Source: Kitasatospora sp040298565
GTDB taxonomy: Bacteria > Actinomycetota > Actinomycetes > Streptomycetales > Streptomycetaceae
Assembly (NCBI RefSeq): GCF_040298565.1
Contig: NZ_JBEPAK010000001.1
Location: 1 to 64,000 of the forward strand
Direction: 5' to 3'
Length of the DNA: 64,000 bases
In this document: piece after piece, positions 26,932 to 35,545 of the stretch
Numbering within the stretch: position 1 is the first letter of the stretch
Layout: every line of letters begins with the position of its first letter
Notes under the pieces: model-generated
The model's database searches: none
The model's input: the letters and a program-made list of their open reading frames with translations, nothing else
Told to the model about the DNA's origin: nothing
Position numbers and translations under genes: made by a program

Positions 26932-27465
26932 ATGGCCGTCGTCGACGACGAACACCTGCTCGCGATCTACCTCAACGACCACCTGGCCGGTTCCTGCGCG
27001 GGCGCGGCGCTCGCGCGGCGGATCGCCCGCACGCACCCCGCGGGTCCCTCCGCGCCGGACCTGCGGCGCCTGGCCCGGGAGGTCGCCGAGGACCGCGACG
27101 AACTCGTCGGACTCATGCGGGCGCTGGGCGTCCGCCCCCGGCGGTACCGGATGGTCCTCGGCGCGGCGGCCGAGAAGGCCGGCCGGCTGAAACCCAACGG
27201 ACGGCTGGTGCGCCGCTCGCCGCTCAGCGACCTCCTGGAGGCGGAGGCCATGCGCACCGGCGTCCAGGGGAAGCTCGCGCTCTGGCGGGCACTGCGGACG
27301 GTGGCGCGCGACGACCTGATGGACTCCCGGCTGCGGGTGCTGGAGGCCAGGGCCGAACGCCAGGCGGACATCCTGGACGCCCGCCAGGCGGAAGCCGCCC
27401 GGGCACTGCGGCCGGACCCCGCCACCGACGGCACCGGCGCCGCGGCGCATCGGCGCCCCTCCTGA
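26932..27465 (+). CDS. Conserved helical protein of unknown function
   Basis: A 177-residue, charged and almost wholly helical protein. The first half (LAIYLNDHLAGSCAGAALARR, then EDRDELVGLMRALG) resembles the four-helix, ferritin/hemerythrin-like small proteins common in streptomycetes, but metal ligands are not conserved clearly enough to claim iron binding. No signal or membrane segment. The ATG at 26932 follows GGGGTGA. The two small membrane-protein genes that follow on the same strand could be co-transcribed. Confidence 0.65.
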   Translation: MAVVDDEHLLAIYLNDHLAGSCAGAALARRIARTHPAGPSAPDLRRLAREVAEDRDELVGLMRALGVRPRRYRMVLGAAAEKAGRLKPNGRLVRRSPLSDLLEAEAMRTGVQGKLALWRALRTVARDDLMDSRLRVLEARAERQADILDARQAEAARALRPDPATDGTGAAAHRRPS

Positions 27466-27521
27466 CCGGCGGTGCCACGCACCGCAACTCGGCACCGTGG
27501 GAAACGACTCAGGGAGACCAC

Positions 27522-27686
27522 ATGGCCCTGTTCCTGTTCATCGTGCTCGTCGCCGTGGTGTTCGGCTTCGTCGGCGTCCTGGTGAAGGGCCTGCTCTGGT
27601 TGCTGGTGATCGGGATCGTCCTGTTCCTCGCGGCCCTGCTCTTCGGCGGCATGAGGATCGGCCGCCGGCAGGCCGGGCGCAGGTAG
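27522..27686 (+). CDS. Small hydrophobic membrane protein (54 aa)
   Basis: A short gene with AGGGAG 5-6 nt before ATG 27522. The product starts MALFLFIVLVAVV and has two hydrophobic stretches (about residues 2-21 and 23-43) with a glycine hinge, then a basic tail RIGRRQAGRR. Such tiny hydrophobic proteins recur in Streptomyces genomes with no known role. The ribosome site, codon usage and hydrophobic design support it. Confidence 0.65.
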   Translation: MALFLFIVLVAVVFGFVGVLVKGLLWLLVIGIVLFLAALLFGGMRIGRRQAGRR

Positions 27687-27807
27687 CGCCGGCCCCCGGG
27701 GAGCCGAGGGCTGGGAGGTCAACCGCGCAACCGCCTGTGTCATCCGCTGTGTCATCCGCCGACTCCGGGGTAGCCGGACTCCATCCGAACGCAGAGGAGT
27801 GGAGAAG

Positions 27808-28035
27808 ATGGGTATCGGCGGGTGCATCCTCCTGTTCGCCTTCGGCGCGGTGCTGGCCTTCGGGGTCGACTGGCACCTCTCCGGGATGAACGTGCACGTG
27901 GTCGGCTGGATCCTGATGGCCGCAGGACTGCTCGGCCTTATCACCTACGCCAGCGTCTTCCGGCGCCGGCGCTTCATGGGCCGGGCCGGAGCCGACGAGG
28001 TCGTCGAGGAACGGCGCTACTACGACGAGCCGTGA
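27808..28035 (+). CDS. DUF6458-family small membrane protein
   Basis: A 75-residue protein beginning MGIGGCILLFAFGAVLAF with two transmembrane helices (about 4-22 and 33-52) separated by DWHLSGMNVHVVGW. A basic cluster RRRR and an acidic C terminus follow. This matches DUF6458; its function is unknown. I prefer ATG 27808, with AGGAG about 8 nt upstream, over a GTG at 27799 that is too close to the ribosome site. Confidence 0.75.
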   Translation: MGIGGCILLFAFGAVLAFGVDWHLSGMNVHVVGWILMAAGLLGLITYASVFRRRRFMGRAGADEVVEERRYYDEP

Positions 28036-28204
28036 GGTGTCACCGACGCCGGGCGGGGGCTGGCCGCCTCGGTCCCGTCCGAGTCCCCCGCGAGGGCCGC
28101 AGGCCCACCGTGTGCGCCCTTCTCCGCCACTGCGGCCCGCACGGTGGGGTCCTCGGAGCCGGGGGGGATGGCTGACGGCCCGGCTGGTCAACCAGAATGA
28201 CCGG

Positions 28205-28747
28205 ATGGTCAGGCTCGAGACTCCCCGTTTGGTCCTGCGTCGCTGGCGCGAGGACGACATCGCCCCGATGGCCCTCATCAATGCCGACCCCGAGGTCATG
28301 CGGTGGATCCGTGACGGCAGGGTCCGGGACGAAGGGCAGACCCGGAGCGGGATCCAGGCCTGGGAGGGCGAGTGGGAGTCGGAGGGCTTCGGCCTGTTCG
28401 CCGTGGAGGTCCGCTCCACCGGTGAGCTGGCCGGCTTCACCGGTCTGTCGGTACCGGCCTTCCTGCCGGAGGTGCTGCCGGCGGTCGAGGTCGGCTGGCG
28501 GCTGGGGCGCAGCCACTGGGGGCAGGGCCTGGCCACCGAGGCCGCCGCGGCCGCCCTCCGCTTCGGATTCGAGGAGCGGGGGCTCGACCGGGTCGTCTCC
28601 ATCGTTCAGGTGGGCAACCGCGCCTCCGAACGGGTCACGGCCAAACTCGGGATGCGCCTGGTCCGGGAGACCGTCACTCCCACCAGCGGTCGGCGGGTCC
28701 GGGTGTTCGGATTGTCATCGGACCAGTACCCCGCGGCCGGTCGTTGA
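28205..28747 (+). CDS. GNAT family N-acetyltransferase (RimJ/RimL type)
   Basis: A 180-residue acetyltransferase. It opens LETPRLVLRRWREDD as RimJ/RimL enzymes do; the acetyl-CoA loop is near GRSHWGQGLATEAAAAAL (about 100-117), and VQVGNRASERVTAKLGM follows. The target (protein N terminus or small molecule) is unknown. The ATG at 28205 lies just after CTGGT-CA-ACCAG, with no strong Shine-Dalgarno. The stop codon is inside the first unit of a 32-bp tandem repeat. Confidence 0.85.
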   Translation: MVRLETPRLVLRRWREDDIAPMALINADPEVMRWIRDGRVRDEGQTRSGIQAWEGEWESEGFGLFAVEVRSTGELAGFTGLSVPAFLPEVLPAVEVGWRLGRSHWGQGLATEAAAAALRFGFEERGLDRVVSIVQVGNRASERVTAKLGMRLVRETVTPTSGRRVRVFGLSSDQYPAAGR

Positions 28748-28838
28748 GGCGGCGGCACGGCACCGCGGCCGGTCGTTGAGGCGGCGGCACGGGACCGCAG
28801 CCGGTCGTTGAGGCGGCCGCACGGCACCGCGGCCGGTT
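28731..28838 (+). repeat. 32-bp tandem repeat spanning the end of the GNAT gene
   Basis: Units start at 28731, 28763, 28795 and 28827 (the last partial), each close to CCGCGGCCGGTCGTTGAGGC followed by GGCGGCACGGCA. The first unit contains the last codons and the TGA of the GNAT gene. It fills the gap between two convergent GNAT genes. Confidence 0.85.
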
Positions 28839-28851
28839 GCCCCGCGACCGG

Positions 28852-29385
28852 TCAGTCCAGCAGGCGCACCATGTGAAGCTTGGCGACCTCCCGCCCGTCC
28901 ACCAGGACGGCCCTCGGCTCCCGGCCCCACACCTCGAAGCCGCAGGCGGTGTAGAGCCGCAGCGCCGGCTCGTTGCCCTCCGAGACGGTCAGCAGCACCT
29001 GGCGCAGCCGCCCGTCCGCGGCGGCGATCGTGAGGACCCGCTCGACCAGGGCCCGGCCGATCCCCCGCCCTCCGGCGGCGCGGGCCACCGCCATGCCGTA
29101 CAGGGTGGCCTTGTGCCGCTCCTGGGCGCGCGGGTGGACCCGCAGTCCGGCGGTGCCGAGGAGCGTGCCGCCGTCATCGAAGGCGCCGAGCAGCGCGCCC
29201 GGCCCGGCCTCGGCCTCGGCGAGGCGCCGGACCGTGTCGGCGAGCGGTTTGCCGCGCTCCTCGGCGTGGCCGGAGGTGAAGGCACCAGGTGTCTCCTCCA
29301 GGGCCGTCAGCCGGAAGGCGCGGTACGGTCCGGCGTCCGCGACGCCGAGGCGGCGGACCGTCATGGTTTCAGCCGAGACGGACAC
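28852..29385 (-). CDS. GNAT family N-acetyltransferase
   Basis: A 177-residue acetyltransferase with the motif A region VARAAGGRGIGRALVERVL (about 100-118) and the closing EPALRLYTACGFEVWG. The substrate is unknown. GTG 29385, with GAGGTG 5 nt upstream, overlaps the end of the methyltransferase gene by 17 nt, so the two are probably co-translated. An ATG at 29364 is an alternative with a weaker ribosome site. Confidence 0.83.
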   Translation of the reverse strand: MSVSAETMTVRRLGVADAGPYRAFRLTALEETPGAFTSGHAEERGKPLADTVRRLAEAEAGPGALLGAFDDGGTLLGTAGLRVHPRAQERHKATLYGMAVARAAGGRGIGRALVERVLTIAAADGRLRQVLLTVSEGNEPALRLYTACGFEVWGREPRAVLVDGREVAKLHMVRLLD

Positions 29386-30304
29386 GGGTGCACCTCGTGA
29401 GGTAGGGCATGGCGATCCGCTCCCGACCGGCCAGGTCGGGATGGGTGGCGAGCAAGCGCTCGACGTCGGCCAGCAGGCCGGCGCGCTCGGCTTCGGGCAG
29501 GGCGATGACGTAGCTGCGCGAGGCGACCATGTCGAGGATCCCGGCCGGGGTGGTCTGGTGCTCCCAGCGGATCTCCAGCCGCTCGGGAGCGCCGAACGGG
29601 GCGGGGACCACGGGCGCGGTGTCGATCCGCCGACGGGTGCTGCGGCGCATCAGGGCGCCGAGCTCGGCCGTCCAGGGCTGCGACTCGTCACGGACGTTCC
29701 ACACCAGGGCGAGAGTGCCTCCGGGAGTGAGCACGCGGGCGATCTCGGAGAGGGCCGCCGCCTGGTCGAACCAGTGCCAGGCGTGGGCGACCACGACCGC
29801 GTCCACGCTGCCGTCCGGCAGCGGGATCCGCTCGGCCGTGCCGGCCCGGACCGCCGCCCGGGGCGCATACGCGGCGAGCAGGGCCCGCATGTCCTCGTCC
29901 GGCTCGACGGCGACGACGTCGAGGCCGGCGTCGACGAGCAGTCGGGTCAACTGGCCCGTGCCGGCGCCGAGATCGAGCACCCTGCGGGCCTCGCGCGGCA
30001 CCGCCGAGCCGATCAGCGCATGGGGGTAGCCGGGGCGCCCGTGCTGGTAGGAGGCGGCCGCGGTGCCGAAGGAGCGGGCCTGCAGCCGCCCCGTCCAGCG
30101 CCGGGTGGCGCCCTGGCGGGTCATTCCGCAGGCGCGGCCGATCTCCTCCCAGGTCGCCTGCTTCCCGCGCCGGAGCTCCTCGACCAGACCGGTGCGCCGC
30201 TCCTCGAGGGCCGCGATCACCCCCGACAGCCGCCGCAGCCCGTCGAGTCCTCCCGCTCCCGCCACGTCGTCCGCCACCCGGCGCCCGAGATCGTCCGTGT
30301 TCAT
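29369..30304 (-). CDS. HTH - SAM methyltransferase fusion protein
   Basis: A 311-residue protein in two parts. Residues about 15-80 form a predicted helix-turn-helix (TWEEIGRACGMTRQGATRRW) after a coiled segment. Residues about 85-260 form a class I methyltransferase with motif I VLDLGAGTGQLTRLL, motif II VVAVEPDEDM and VVVAHAWHWFD. It could be a methyltransferase that binds its own DNA or a regulator that senses SAM. A consensus-like promoter ends 7 nt before ATG 30304, so the message may be leaderless. The downstream GNAT gene overlaps it. Confidence 0.85.
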   Translation of the reverse strand: MNTDDLGRRVADDVAGAGGLDGLRRLSGVIAALEERRTGLVEELRRGKQATWEEIGRACGMTRQGATRRWTGRLQARSFGTAAASYQHGRPGYPHALIGSAVPREARRVLDLGAGTGQLTRLLVDAGLDVVAVEPDEDMRALLAAYAPRAAVRAGTAERIPLPDGSVDAVVVAHAWHWFDQAAALSEIARVLTPGGTLALVWNVRDESQPWTAELGALMRRSTRRRIDTAPVVPAPFGAPERLEIRWEHQTTPAGILDMVASRSYVIALPEAERAGLLADVERLLATHPDLAGRERIAMPYLTRCTRVRLG

Positions 30305-30311
30305 GGCCCGC

Positions 30312-30341
30312 ACAGTAGGTCCCGCGCGCAGCGGCCGTCAA
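30312..30341 (-). promoter_or_regulatory. Consensus-like promoter for a leaderless HTH-methyltransferase mRNA
   Basis: On the minus strand TTGACG (30336-30341) and TACTGT (30312-30317) are separated by 18 bp. ATG 30304 begins 8 nt after the -10 element, where transcription should start, and no Shine-Dalgarno is present. Confidence 0.6.
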
Positions 30342-30347
30342 CAGGCA

Positions 30348-30363
30348 TTGCCCAGAGAGGCAA
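30348..30363. promoter_or_regulatory. Inverted repeat upstream of the -35 box
   Basis: TTGCC and GGCAA flank CAGAGA, directly upstream of the methyltransferase -35 element. It could be an operator for the protein's own HTH domain. Confidence 0.4.
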
Positions 30364-30742
30364 CAGATGTTGCGCCACGCCGTGGGCGGGCCAAAATATC
30401 CCCCGCACGGGTGATGGAGGCCGCCGCGTCCGAGCCCTAGCACGAACTATCCGCCGCACGCCGCGAATTGAGCCGGAAACCCTTCGCATGAGCGAATCCC
30501 GGCCGGGTTGCCGGTGCGGAGGGTCCGAGGCGAGAAGCCTGGTGACCGGGCGGTGACCGACCCGGGCTGCGACTGGTGTGCGAGATGTCTGGCATGTCCG
30601 GCAAGTTGCCACAAGTCGGTTGACGGACAGTATTTTTGAGTTTCGGTCAGGGTTGTCCTGAACTTGGCTATGCTGCAGCACCACGCCTCCGGAGCCGGTC
30701 GTCGCCCGTCCCCGTTCTGTTCCGATCGTTTGAGGATGCCGA
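30364..30742 (+). other. Upstream region of the conservon
   Basis: This 379-bp stretch has no convincing gene. From about 30600 to 30680 it is more AT-rich than its surroundings and holds an inverted repeat TCAGG-GTTGT-CCTGA (30647-30661) and a TATGCT (30669-30674) about 70 bp before cvnA, so the conservon promoter probably lies here. I cannot assign -35/-10 boxes with confidence. Confidence 0.45.
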
Positions 30743-32407
30743 ATGCTTCGAGCTGGATCGTCACCCACCAGACGGCGCCCCGCGCCTCTGCTCGGCTGGC
30801 TGCTGCCCACTGCCGTCATGGCCGTGGCGGTGGCGGTCGCCGCGGTGGTGGTGTCCGTCGAAGCCCGGGCCGGGGTGCTGTGGTGCGGGGCCACCGCCAC
30901 CGTGCTGGTCGCCGTGGTGGCCGCCGAATCCGCCCGACGCGGCCGGGCGCTCGAGGAACTGCGCGCCGAACACATCCGGCGGGTCGACGAGTTGCACCGC
31001 AAGCTGGCCGCCCAGGAGGACGAGATCGAGCGGCTCGCCGCCGGCGAACTGCGCCGCCTGGTCGGCGGGGCCCGGTACGGCTCCTCCATCGACGTGCTGC
31101 TCAAGCCCTTCCAGCAGCCGAACCCGCTGCTCTCCCGGAAGTTCCGCGAGTCGCTCGAGATGGTCGCCCGGGGCATCGCCAAGGCCGTCGACGACGAGGT
31201 CAGCCGGCGCGACTCCGCCGAGCGCGCCTTCGTCAACCTCGCCCGCCGCGTCCAGGCGATCATCCACCGGCAGGCCAAGGACCTGCGCGAGATGGAGGAC
31301 CGGCACGGCAACGACCCGGCCGTCTTCGACGACCTGCTGCGCCTGGACCACGGCAACGCCCTGGTCGGCCGCCTCGCCGACTCCATCGCCGTGCTCTCCG
31401 GCGCCCGACCCGGCCGGCAGTGGACCCGGCCGATCGCGCTCTACAGCGTCCTGCGCGGCGGGATGTCCCGCATCCTGGAGTACCAGCGGGTCGACCTCCA
31501 CCCGGTCACCCAGATCTCCGTCACCGGCCCGGCCGTCGAACCGCTGATCCACGCCGTGGCCGAACTCCTCGACAACGCCACCCGCTACTCCCCGCCGCAC
31601 ACCCACGTCCACCTGAGCGCCTCCGAGGTGCAGAGCGGAATAGCGATCGAGGTCGAGGACGGCGGCCTCGGGCTCACCGACGAGGCCCGCGCCCGGGCCG
31701 AGCGCTCGATGCGCGAGGCCATGGTCTCCAAGGACTTCGACGACCTCACCGAGTCCCCCCGGCTGGGCTTCGCCATCCTCGGCCGGCTCTGCCAGGCGTA
31801 CGGCTTCCAGGTGTCGCTGCGCCGGTCGGCGTACGGCGGCGTGCGCGCGGTGCTGGTCGTCCCCCAGGAACTGCTCACCACCGCGCCCCCGACCGGCCGG
31901 GCCCACGGCATCGGCGCCTTCTCCGGCCCGCGCCCGCTCCCGGCGAACCCGCCCCGGCAGACCACCCCCTCCCGGCCCTGGGGCGCCCGGACCTCCGCGC
32001 CGTCGGCCGGCGTCGGGCCGTCCTACGGCTCGACCAGCCCGTGGGGGTCCGCCGGCCCGGAGACCGGGGACGACGAGGTGACCATCACCGAGCGGACGGC
32101 CAACGGCCTGCCGCAGCGCCGCCGCCACCGGCCGACCGGCCGGGCCGCCTTCGCCCCGGCCCCGCGCGCCGCCGCGCAGCCCAAGAGCACCGGCGCGCAC
32201 CTCAGCGGGCCGACCTCGGGGCCGGCGGCGGGTCCGGCGGGCCCGACCCCCCGGCCGGCCGCGAAGAAGCCCGGCCTGTGGCTGGAGGCGTTCATGGACG
32301 GCTACAAGGGCACCGGCCCGTCGGCGAGTTCGACCGGACAGACCGGCGCCGGACAACCCGGCACCGGACAGACCAGTGAAGAGACGGCAGGGAAAGGCGA
32401 GCAGTGA
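30743..32407 (+). CDS. cvnA: Conservon sensor-like histidine kinase family protein CvnA
   Basis: A 554-residue membrane protein. Two transmembrane helices (about 15-60) are followed by a helical linker and an ATPase-type domain with the N box AELLDNATRYSPP (about 276-288) and G box EVEDGGLGL. The phospho-acceptor H box typical of true kinases is not clear, as in other nitrate/sulfonate-like conservon sensors. A Pro/Ala-rich tail follows. It should act at the membrane as the input partner of CvnB-D. The ATG at 30743 has GAGGA 6 nt upstream, and its stop overlaps the cvnB GTG. Confidence 0.92.
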   Translation: MLRAGSSPTRRRPAPLLGWLLPTAVMAVAVAVAAVVVSVEARAGVLWCGATATVLVAVVAAESARRGRALEELRAEHIRRVDELHRKLAAQEDEIERLAAGELRRLVGGARYGSSIDVLLKPFQQPNPLLSRKFRESLEMVARGIAKAVDDEVSRRDSAERAFVNLARRVQAIIHRQAKDLREMEDRHGNDPAVFDDLLRLDHGNALVGRLADSIAVLSGARPGRQWTRPIALYSVLRGGMSRILEYQRVDLHPVTQISVTGPAVEPLIHAVAELLDNATRYSPPHTHVHLSASEVQSGIAIEVEDGGLGLTDEARARAERSMREAMVSKDFDDLTESPRLGFAILGRLCQAYGFQVSLRRSAYGGVRAVLVVPQELLTTAPPTGRAHGIGAFSGPRPLPANPPRQTTPSRPWGARTSAPSAGVGPSYGSTSPWGSAGPETGDDEVTITERTANGLPQRRRHRPTGRAAFAPAPRAAAQPKSTGAHLSGPTSGPAAGPAGPTPRPAAKKPGLWLEAFMDGYKGTGPSASSTGQTGAGQPGTGQTSEETAGKGEQ

Positions 32408-32811
32408 TTCCGCACCGCAGCAACATGGACTGGATCCTCAACGACCTCGCACACAGCGTCCCGTACGTGCGCCACGTCATCGTGCTCTCCGCCGACGGCC
32501 TGCGGATCGCCCAGTACGGCGCCGACCCGGACACCGCCGACCGCCTCGCCGCCGCCTGCGCCGGCCTGCAGAGCCTGGCCGCGGCGGTCGGGCACGAGTT
32601 CCCGCACGGCAACGGCTCGATGCGGCTGGTCGTCATCGAGGTCGACGGCGGCTACTTCTACCTGATGTCGGCCGGCGACCGCGCCTACCTCGCGGTGCTC
32701 GCCGACGAAGGGGTGGACGCCGGACTGGTGAGCCACCAGATGCGCGACCTGGTGGAACGGATCGGCGAGCACCTCTCCACCCCGCCGCGCAACCCCGAGG
32801 TGGTCGCGTGA
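32404..32811 (+). CDS. cvnB: Conservon roadblock/LC7 protein CvnB
   Basis: A 135-residue roadblock/LC7 domain protein (WILNDLAHSVPYVRHVIVLSADG at the start, FYLMSAGDRAYLAVLADEG later; given in parts). Such proteins bind Ras-like GTPases as regulators, with CvnD as the expected partner. GTG 32404 overlaps the cvnA stop by 4 nt, which indicates coupling. An ATG at 32428 is a possible shorter start. Confidence 0.92.
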   Translation: MIPHRSNMDWILNDLAHSVPYVRHVIVLSADGLRIAQYGADPDTADRLAAACAGLQSLAAAVGHEFPHGNGSMRLVVIEVDGGYFYLMSAGDRAYLAVLADEGVDAGLVSHQMRDLVERIGEHLSTPPRNPEVVA

Positions 32812-32874
32812 TCCGGCCGGCGAACCGCCGCGGCGCCCGGGCGGTGACGTGAACCAGCACACCGAGGCGGTGAC

Positions 32875-33234
32875 ATGACGGCCGAACAGGGCGGCTGGGA
32901 GGGACCGGACCCAGATCGCCTGTACGTGATCACCCGGGGCCGCAGCGGCCCCTCCGGGCCGGGCGTTTTCGACCTGGTCACCCTGATCGTCTCCCGCGCG
33001 GAGCCGACCCCCGCCATGCAGCCCGAGCACGCGGCCATCCTGCGGCTGTGCCGCTCCCCGCTCTCGGTGGCAGAGGTCTCCGCCTATCTCGAACTGCCCC
33101 CGAGCGTGGTCATCGTCCTGCTGGCGGACCTGCTCGACGACGGGCGGATCGAGGCCCGCGCCGCCATCCCGGCGGCGGAACTCCCCGACCGTGCCCTGTT
33201 GGAGGCGGTGATCCATGGACTACAGCGGCTCTGA
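32875..33234 (+). CDS. cvnC: Conservon DUF742 protein CvnC
   Basis: A 119-residue DUF742 protein. It begins with a DPDRLYVITRGRS-type segment and has a C-terminal winged-helix-like part (PLSVAEVSAYLELPPSVVIV). In conservons this protein sits between the roadblock and GTPase genes and joins the membrane complex; its exact role is unknown. A 63-bp gap separates it from cvnB. Its 3' end overlaps cvnD by 20 nt. Confidence 0.9.
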   Translation: MTAEQGGWEGPDPDRLYVITRGRSGPSGPGVFDLVTLIVSRAEPTPAMQPEHAAILRLCRSPLSVAEVSAYLELPPSVVIVLLADLLDDGRIEARAAIPAAELPDRALLEAVIHGLQRL

Positions 33235-33832
33235 CACGGTCGTCGGCCCGGCGAGCTCGGACCTGCTGCCCGACACCGTCGCCACGGCGGTGAAGGTGGT
33301 GATCGTCGGTGGCTTCGGCGTCGGCAAGACCACGCTGGTCGGCTCGGTCAGCGAGATCCGCCCGCTGACCACCGAGGAGACCATGACCCAGGCCGGGGTC
33401 GGCGTGGACGACCCGACCGGGGTCGAACGCAAGACCTCCACCACGGTGGCCATGGACTTCGGCCGGATCAGCATCAGCGACAAGCTCGTGCTGTACGTCT
33501 TCGGCACCCCCGGGCAGGAGCGGTTCTGGTTCCTCTGGAACGGACTGTTCGAGGGGGCTCTCGGCGCCGTGGTGCTGGTCGACACCCGCCGGCTGGAAGT
33601 CAGCTTCGAGGTGATCGGACGGCTGGAGGACCGCGGCGTCCCGTTCGTGGTGGCCGTCAACGGCTTCCCGGAGGCGCCGAGTTACGCGCTCGAGGAGCTG
33701 CGGCAGGCACTCGACCTCCCGGCCGACGTACCGATCGTGGCCTGTGACGCCCGCAGCCGCCAATCCAGCCGCGACACCCTGATGGCGCTGATGCACTACC
33801 TGTACGAACTCGCCGCCCCACCCACCGCCTGA
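33215..33832 (+). CDS. cvnD: Conservon Ras-like GTPase CvnD
   Basis: A 205-residue small GTPase of the MglA/ATP-GTP-binding conservon type. The P-loop GGFGVGKTT spans residues 32-40, the FGTPGQERF switch II follows near 98, and AVNGF replaces the usual NKxD. It should cycle with CvnB and CvnA as a membrane-associated switch. ATG 33215 overlaps cvnC, so translation is coupled. Confidence 0.93.
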   Translation: MDYSGSDTVVGPASSDLLPDTVATAVKVVIVGGFGVGKTTLVGSVSEIRPLTTEETMTQAGVGVDDPTGVERKTSTTVAMDFGRISISDKLVLYVFGTPGQERFWFLWNGLFEGALGAVVLVDTRRLEVSFEVIGRLEDRGVPFVVAVNGFPEAPSYALEELRQALDLPADVPIVACDARSRQSSRDTLMALMHYLYELAAPPTA

Positions 33833-33871
33833 CAACCCTCCCCCCTTCCGCACCCCGCAACCGGAGCCCCT

Positions 33872-35332
33872 GTGACCACCCCGTTCCCCGCCGACGACGC
33901 CGCCCTCGCACCGCCGCCCGGCTGCCCGGCCCACGGCCGCGACATCGGGCCGATCGGCCCCGGCGGCCTGCGACGCCTGTACGGCCCGGAGGCCGAGGCC
34001 GATCCGGCGGGCCTCTACGAGAAGCTGCGCGCCGAGTACGGCGAGGTCGCCCCGGTGCTGCTGCACGGCGACCACCGGGCCTGGCTGATCCTCGGCCACG
34101 CTGCCAACATCACCGCGATGCGCACCCCCTCGCTGTTCTCCCGCGACTCCCGGCTCTGGAGCGCTTTCCGCAACAACGAGATCCCGGCCGACTCCCCGCT
34201 GCTGCCGGTGGTCGCCTGGCAGCCGATCTGCGTCTTCGCCGACGGCGAGGAGCACCGCCGGCTGCGCGGCGCCGTCCTGGACGGTCTGAACGGCTTCGAC
34301 CGGCGCGGCATCCGCCGCCACGTCCGCCGCTTCACCACCGACCTGGTGCAGGTGGTCGGCACGACCGGCCGGGCCGAGCTGGTCTCCCAGTTCGCCGAGC
34401 ACCTGCCGATGCTGGTGATGACCAAGCTGATCGGCATGCCCGACGAGTACGGGCCGCAGCTGGTGAACGCCGCGCGCGACCTGATGAAGGGCACCGAGAC
34501 GGCGATCGCCAGCAACGAGTACGTGGTGGCGAGCCTGCGCCGGACCATCACCTACAAGCGCGACCACCCCGGCGACGACCTGACCAGCCGGCTCCTGGCG
34601 CACCCGGCCGGGCTGACCGAGGACGAGGTGATGGAGCACCTGCGGGTGGTGCTGCTGGCGGCCAACGAGACGACCGTCAACCTGATCGCCGACTCGCTGA
34701 AGATGGTGCTCACCGACCCGCGCTTCCGCGCCCACCTGTCCGGCGGGCAGATGACCCTGGGTGAGGCGCTGGACCAGGTGCTCTGGGACTCGCCGCCGAT
34801 GTCGCTGGTCGCCGGACGCTGCGCGACGGCCGACACCGAACTCGGCGGCCAGCAGATCAAGGCCGGCGACTTCCTGTTGCTCGGCCTCGCGGCGGGCAAC
34901 GTCGACCCGGTGATCCGGCCCGACCTCGCCACCCCGCTGTACGGCAACCGCTCGCACCTGTCCTTCGGAGCCGGGCCGCACGAGTGCCCCGGGCAGGACA
35001 TCGGACGGCACGTCGCGGAGGCCGGGATCGACATCCTGCTCACACTGCTGCCGGACCTCCGGCTGGCGGTGCCGGAGGAGGAGTTGACCTGGAGTTCGTC
35101 CTGGATCTCCCGCCACCTGACGGCACTGCCGGTGGAGTTCACCCCGCGCGAGATCGAACCCGACCCGGAGTCGGTGGCGGAGGCCCAGCTGGCCGCGGAG
35201 GAACGGGCCGCCCGGGAGGCGGAGGCGCTCCGGGCCGTCCAGCGGGCGGCGGCCGCAGCCGCTGCGCCGGCGGCCGTTCCGGCGCAGCGGCGCAGTTGGT
35301 GGGACGTGCTGACCGGGATCTTCCGGCGGTGA
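33872..35332 (+). CDS. cvnE: Conservon cytochrome P450 CvnE (CYP157-like, no EXXR)
   Basis: A 486-residue P450. The heme ligand is C372 in SFGAGPHECPGQ and the I-helix segment is LLAANETTVN (261-270). In the K helix the EXXR motif is replaced by DQVLW at 301-305, followed by DSPPMSLVAGR. Loss of EXXR is known for the CYP157 family, whose genes belong to conservons, so this is probably a CYP157 member. A charged Ala-rich tail extends the C terminus. No second P450 (CYP154) follows. The GTG at 33872 has CCGGAG 8 nt upstream. Confidence 0.92.
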   Translation: MTTPFPADDAALAPPPGCPAHGRDIGPIGPGGLRRLYGPEAEADPAGLYEKLRAEYGEVAPVLLHGDHRAWLILGHAANITAMRTPSLFSRDSRLWSAFRNNEIPADSPLLPVVAWQPICVFADGEEHRRLRGAVLDGLNGFDRRGIRRHVRRFTTDLVQVVGTTGRAELVSQFAEHLPMLVMTKLIGMPDEYGPQLVNAARDLMKGTETAIASNEYVVASLRRTITYKRDHPGDDLTSRLLAHPAGLTEDEVMEHLRVVLLAANETTVNLIADSLKMVLTDPRFRAHLSGGQMTLGEALDQVLWDSPPMSLVAGRCATADTELGGQQIKAGDFLLLGLAAGNVDPVIRPDLATPLYGNRSHLSFGAGPHECPGQDIGRHVAEAGIDILLTLLPDLRLAVPEEELTWSSSWISRHLTALPVEFTPREIEPDPESVAEAQLAAEERAAREAEALRAVQRAAAAAAAPAAVPAQRRSWWDVLTGIFRR

Positions 35333-35545
35333 TCAGCGGCGTGTGTGCTGACGGCCGCGTCGCGCGGTGGTCAGTGCCGTCGTGCGGCGGTACGCCGAGG
35401 TTGCGGTGGTGAGCCGCGCCGAGTGCTGATCCCTCGCCCCGCGCTGGTCGGCTTCTTCCGGCGCTGATGGTCACTCGGCGCTCGGCAGGCGGGGGGCCGG
35501 GGGGGCGGGGGGCCGGTGGTCTCCCGCCCCTCGCCTGCCGCGTGC

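Noticed and set aside
28184..28195. CTGGT-CA-ACCAG palindrome before a GNAT gene
   Set aside because: Short arms, no divergent regulator and no clear promoter; such sites are expected by chance.
30743..35332. Biosynthetic gene cluster reading of the P450 region
   Set aside because: The gene order kinase-roadblock-DUF742-GTPase-P450 is a standard conservon; no biosynthetic enzymes adjoin it.
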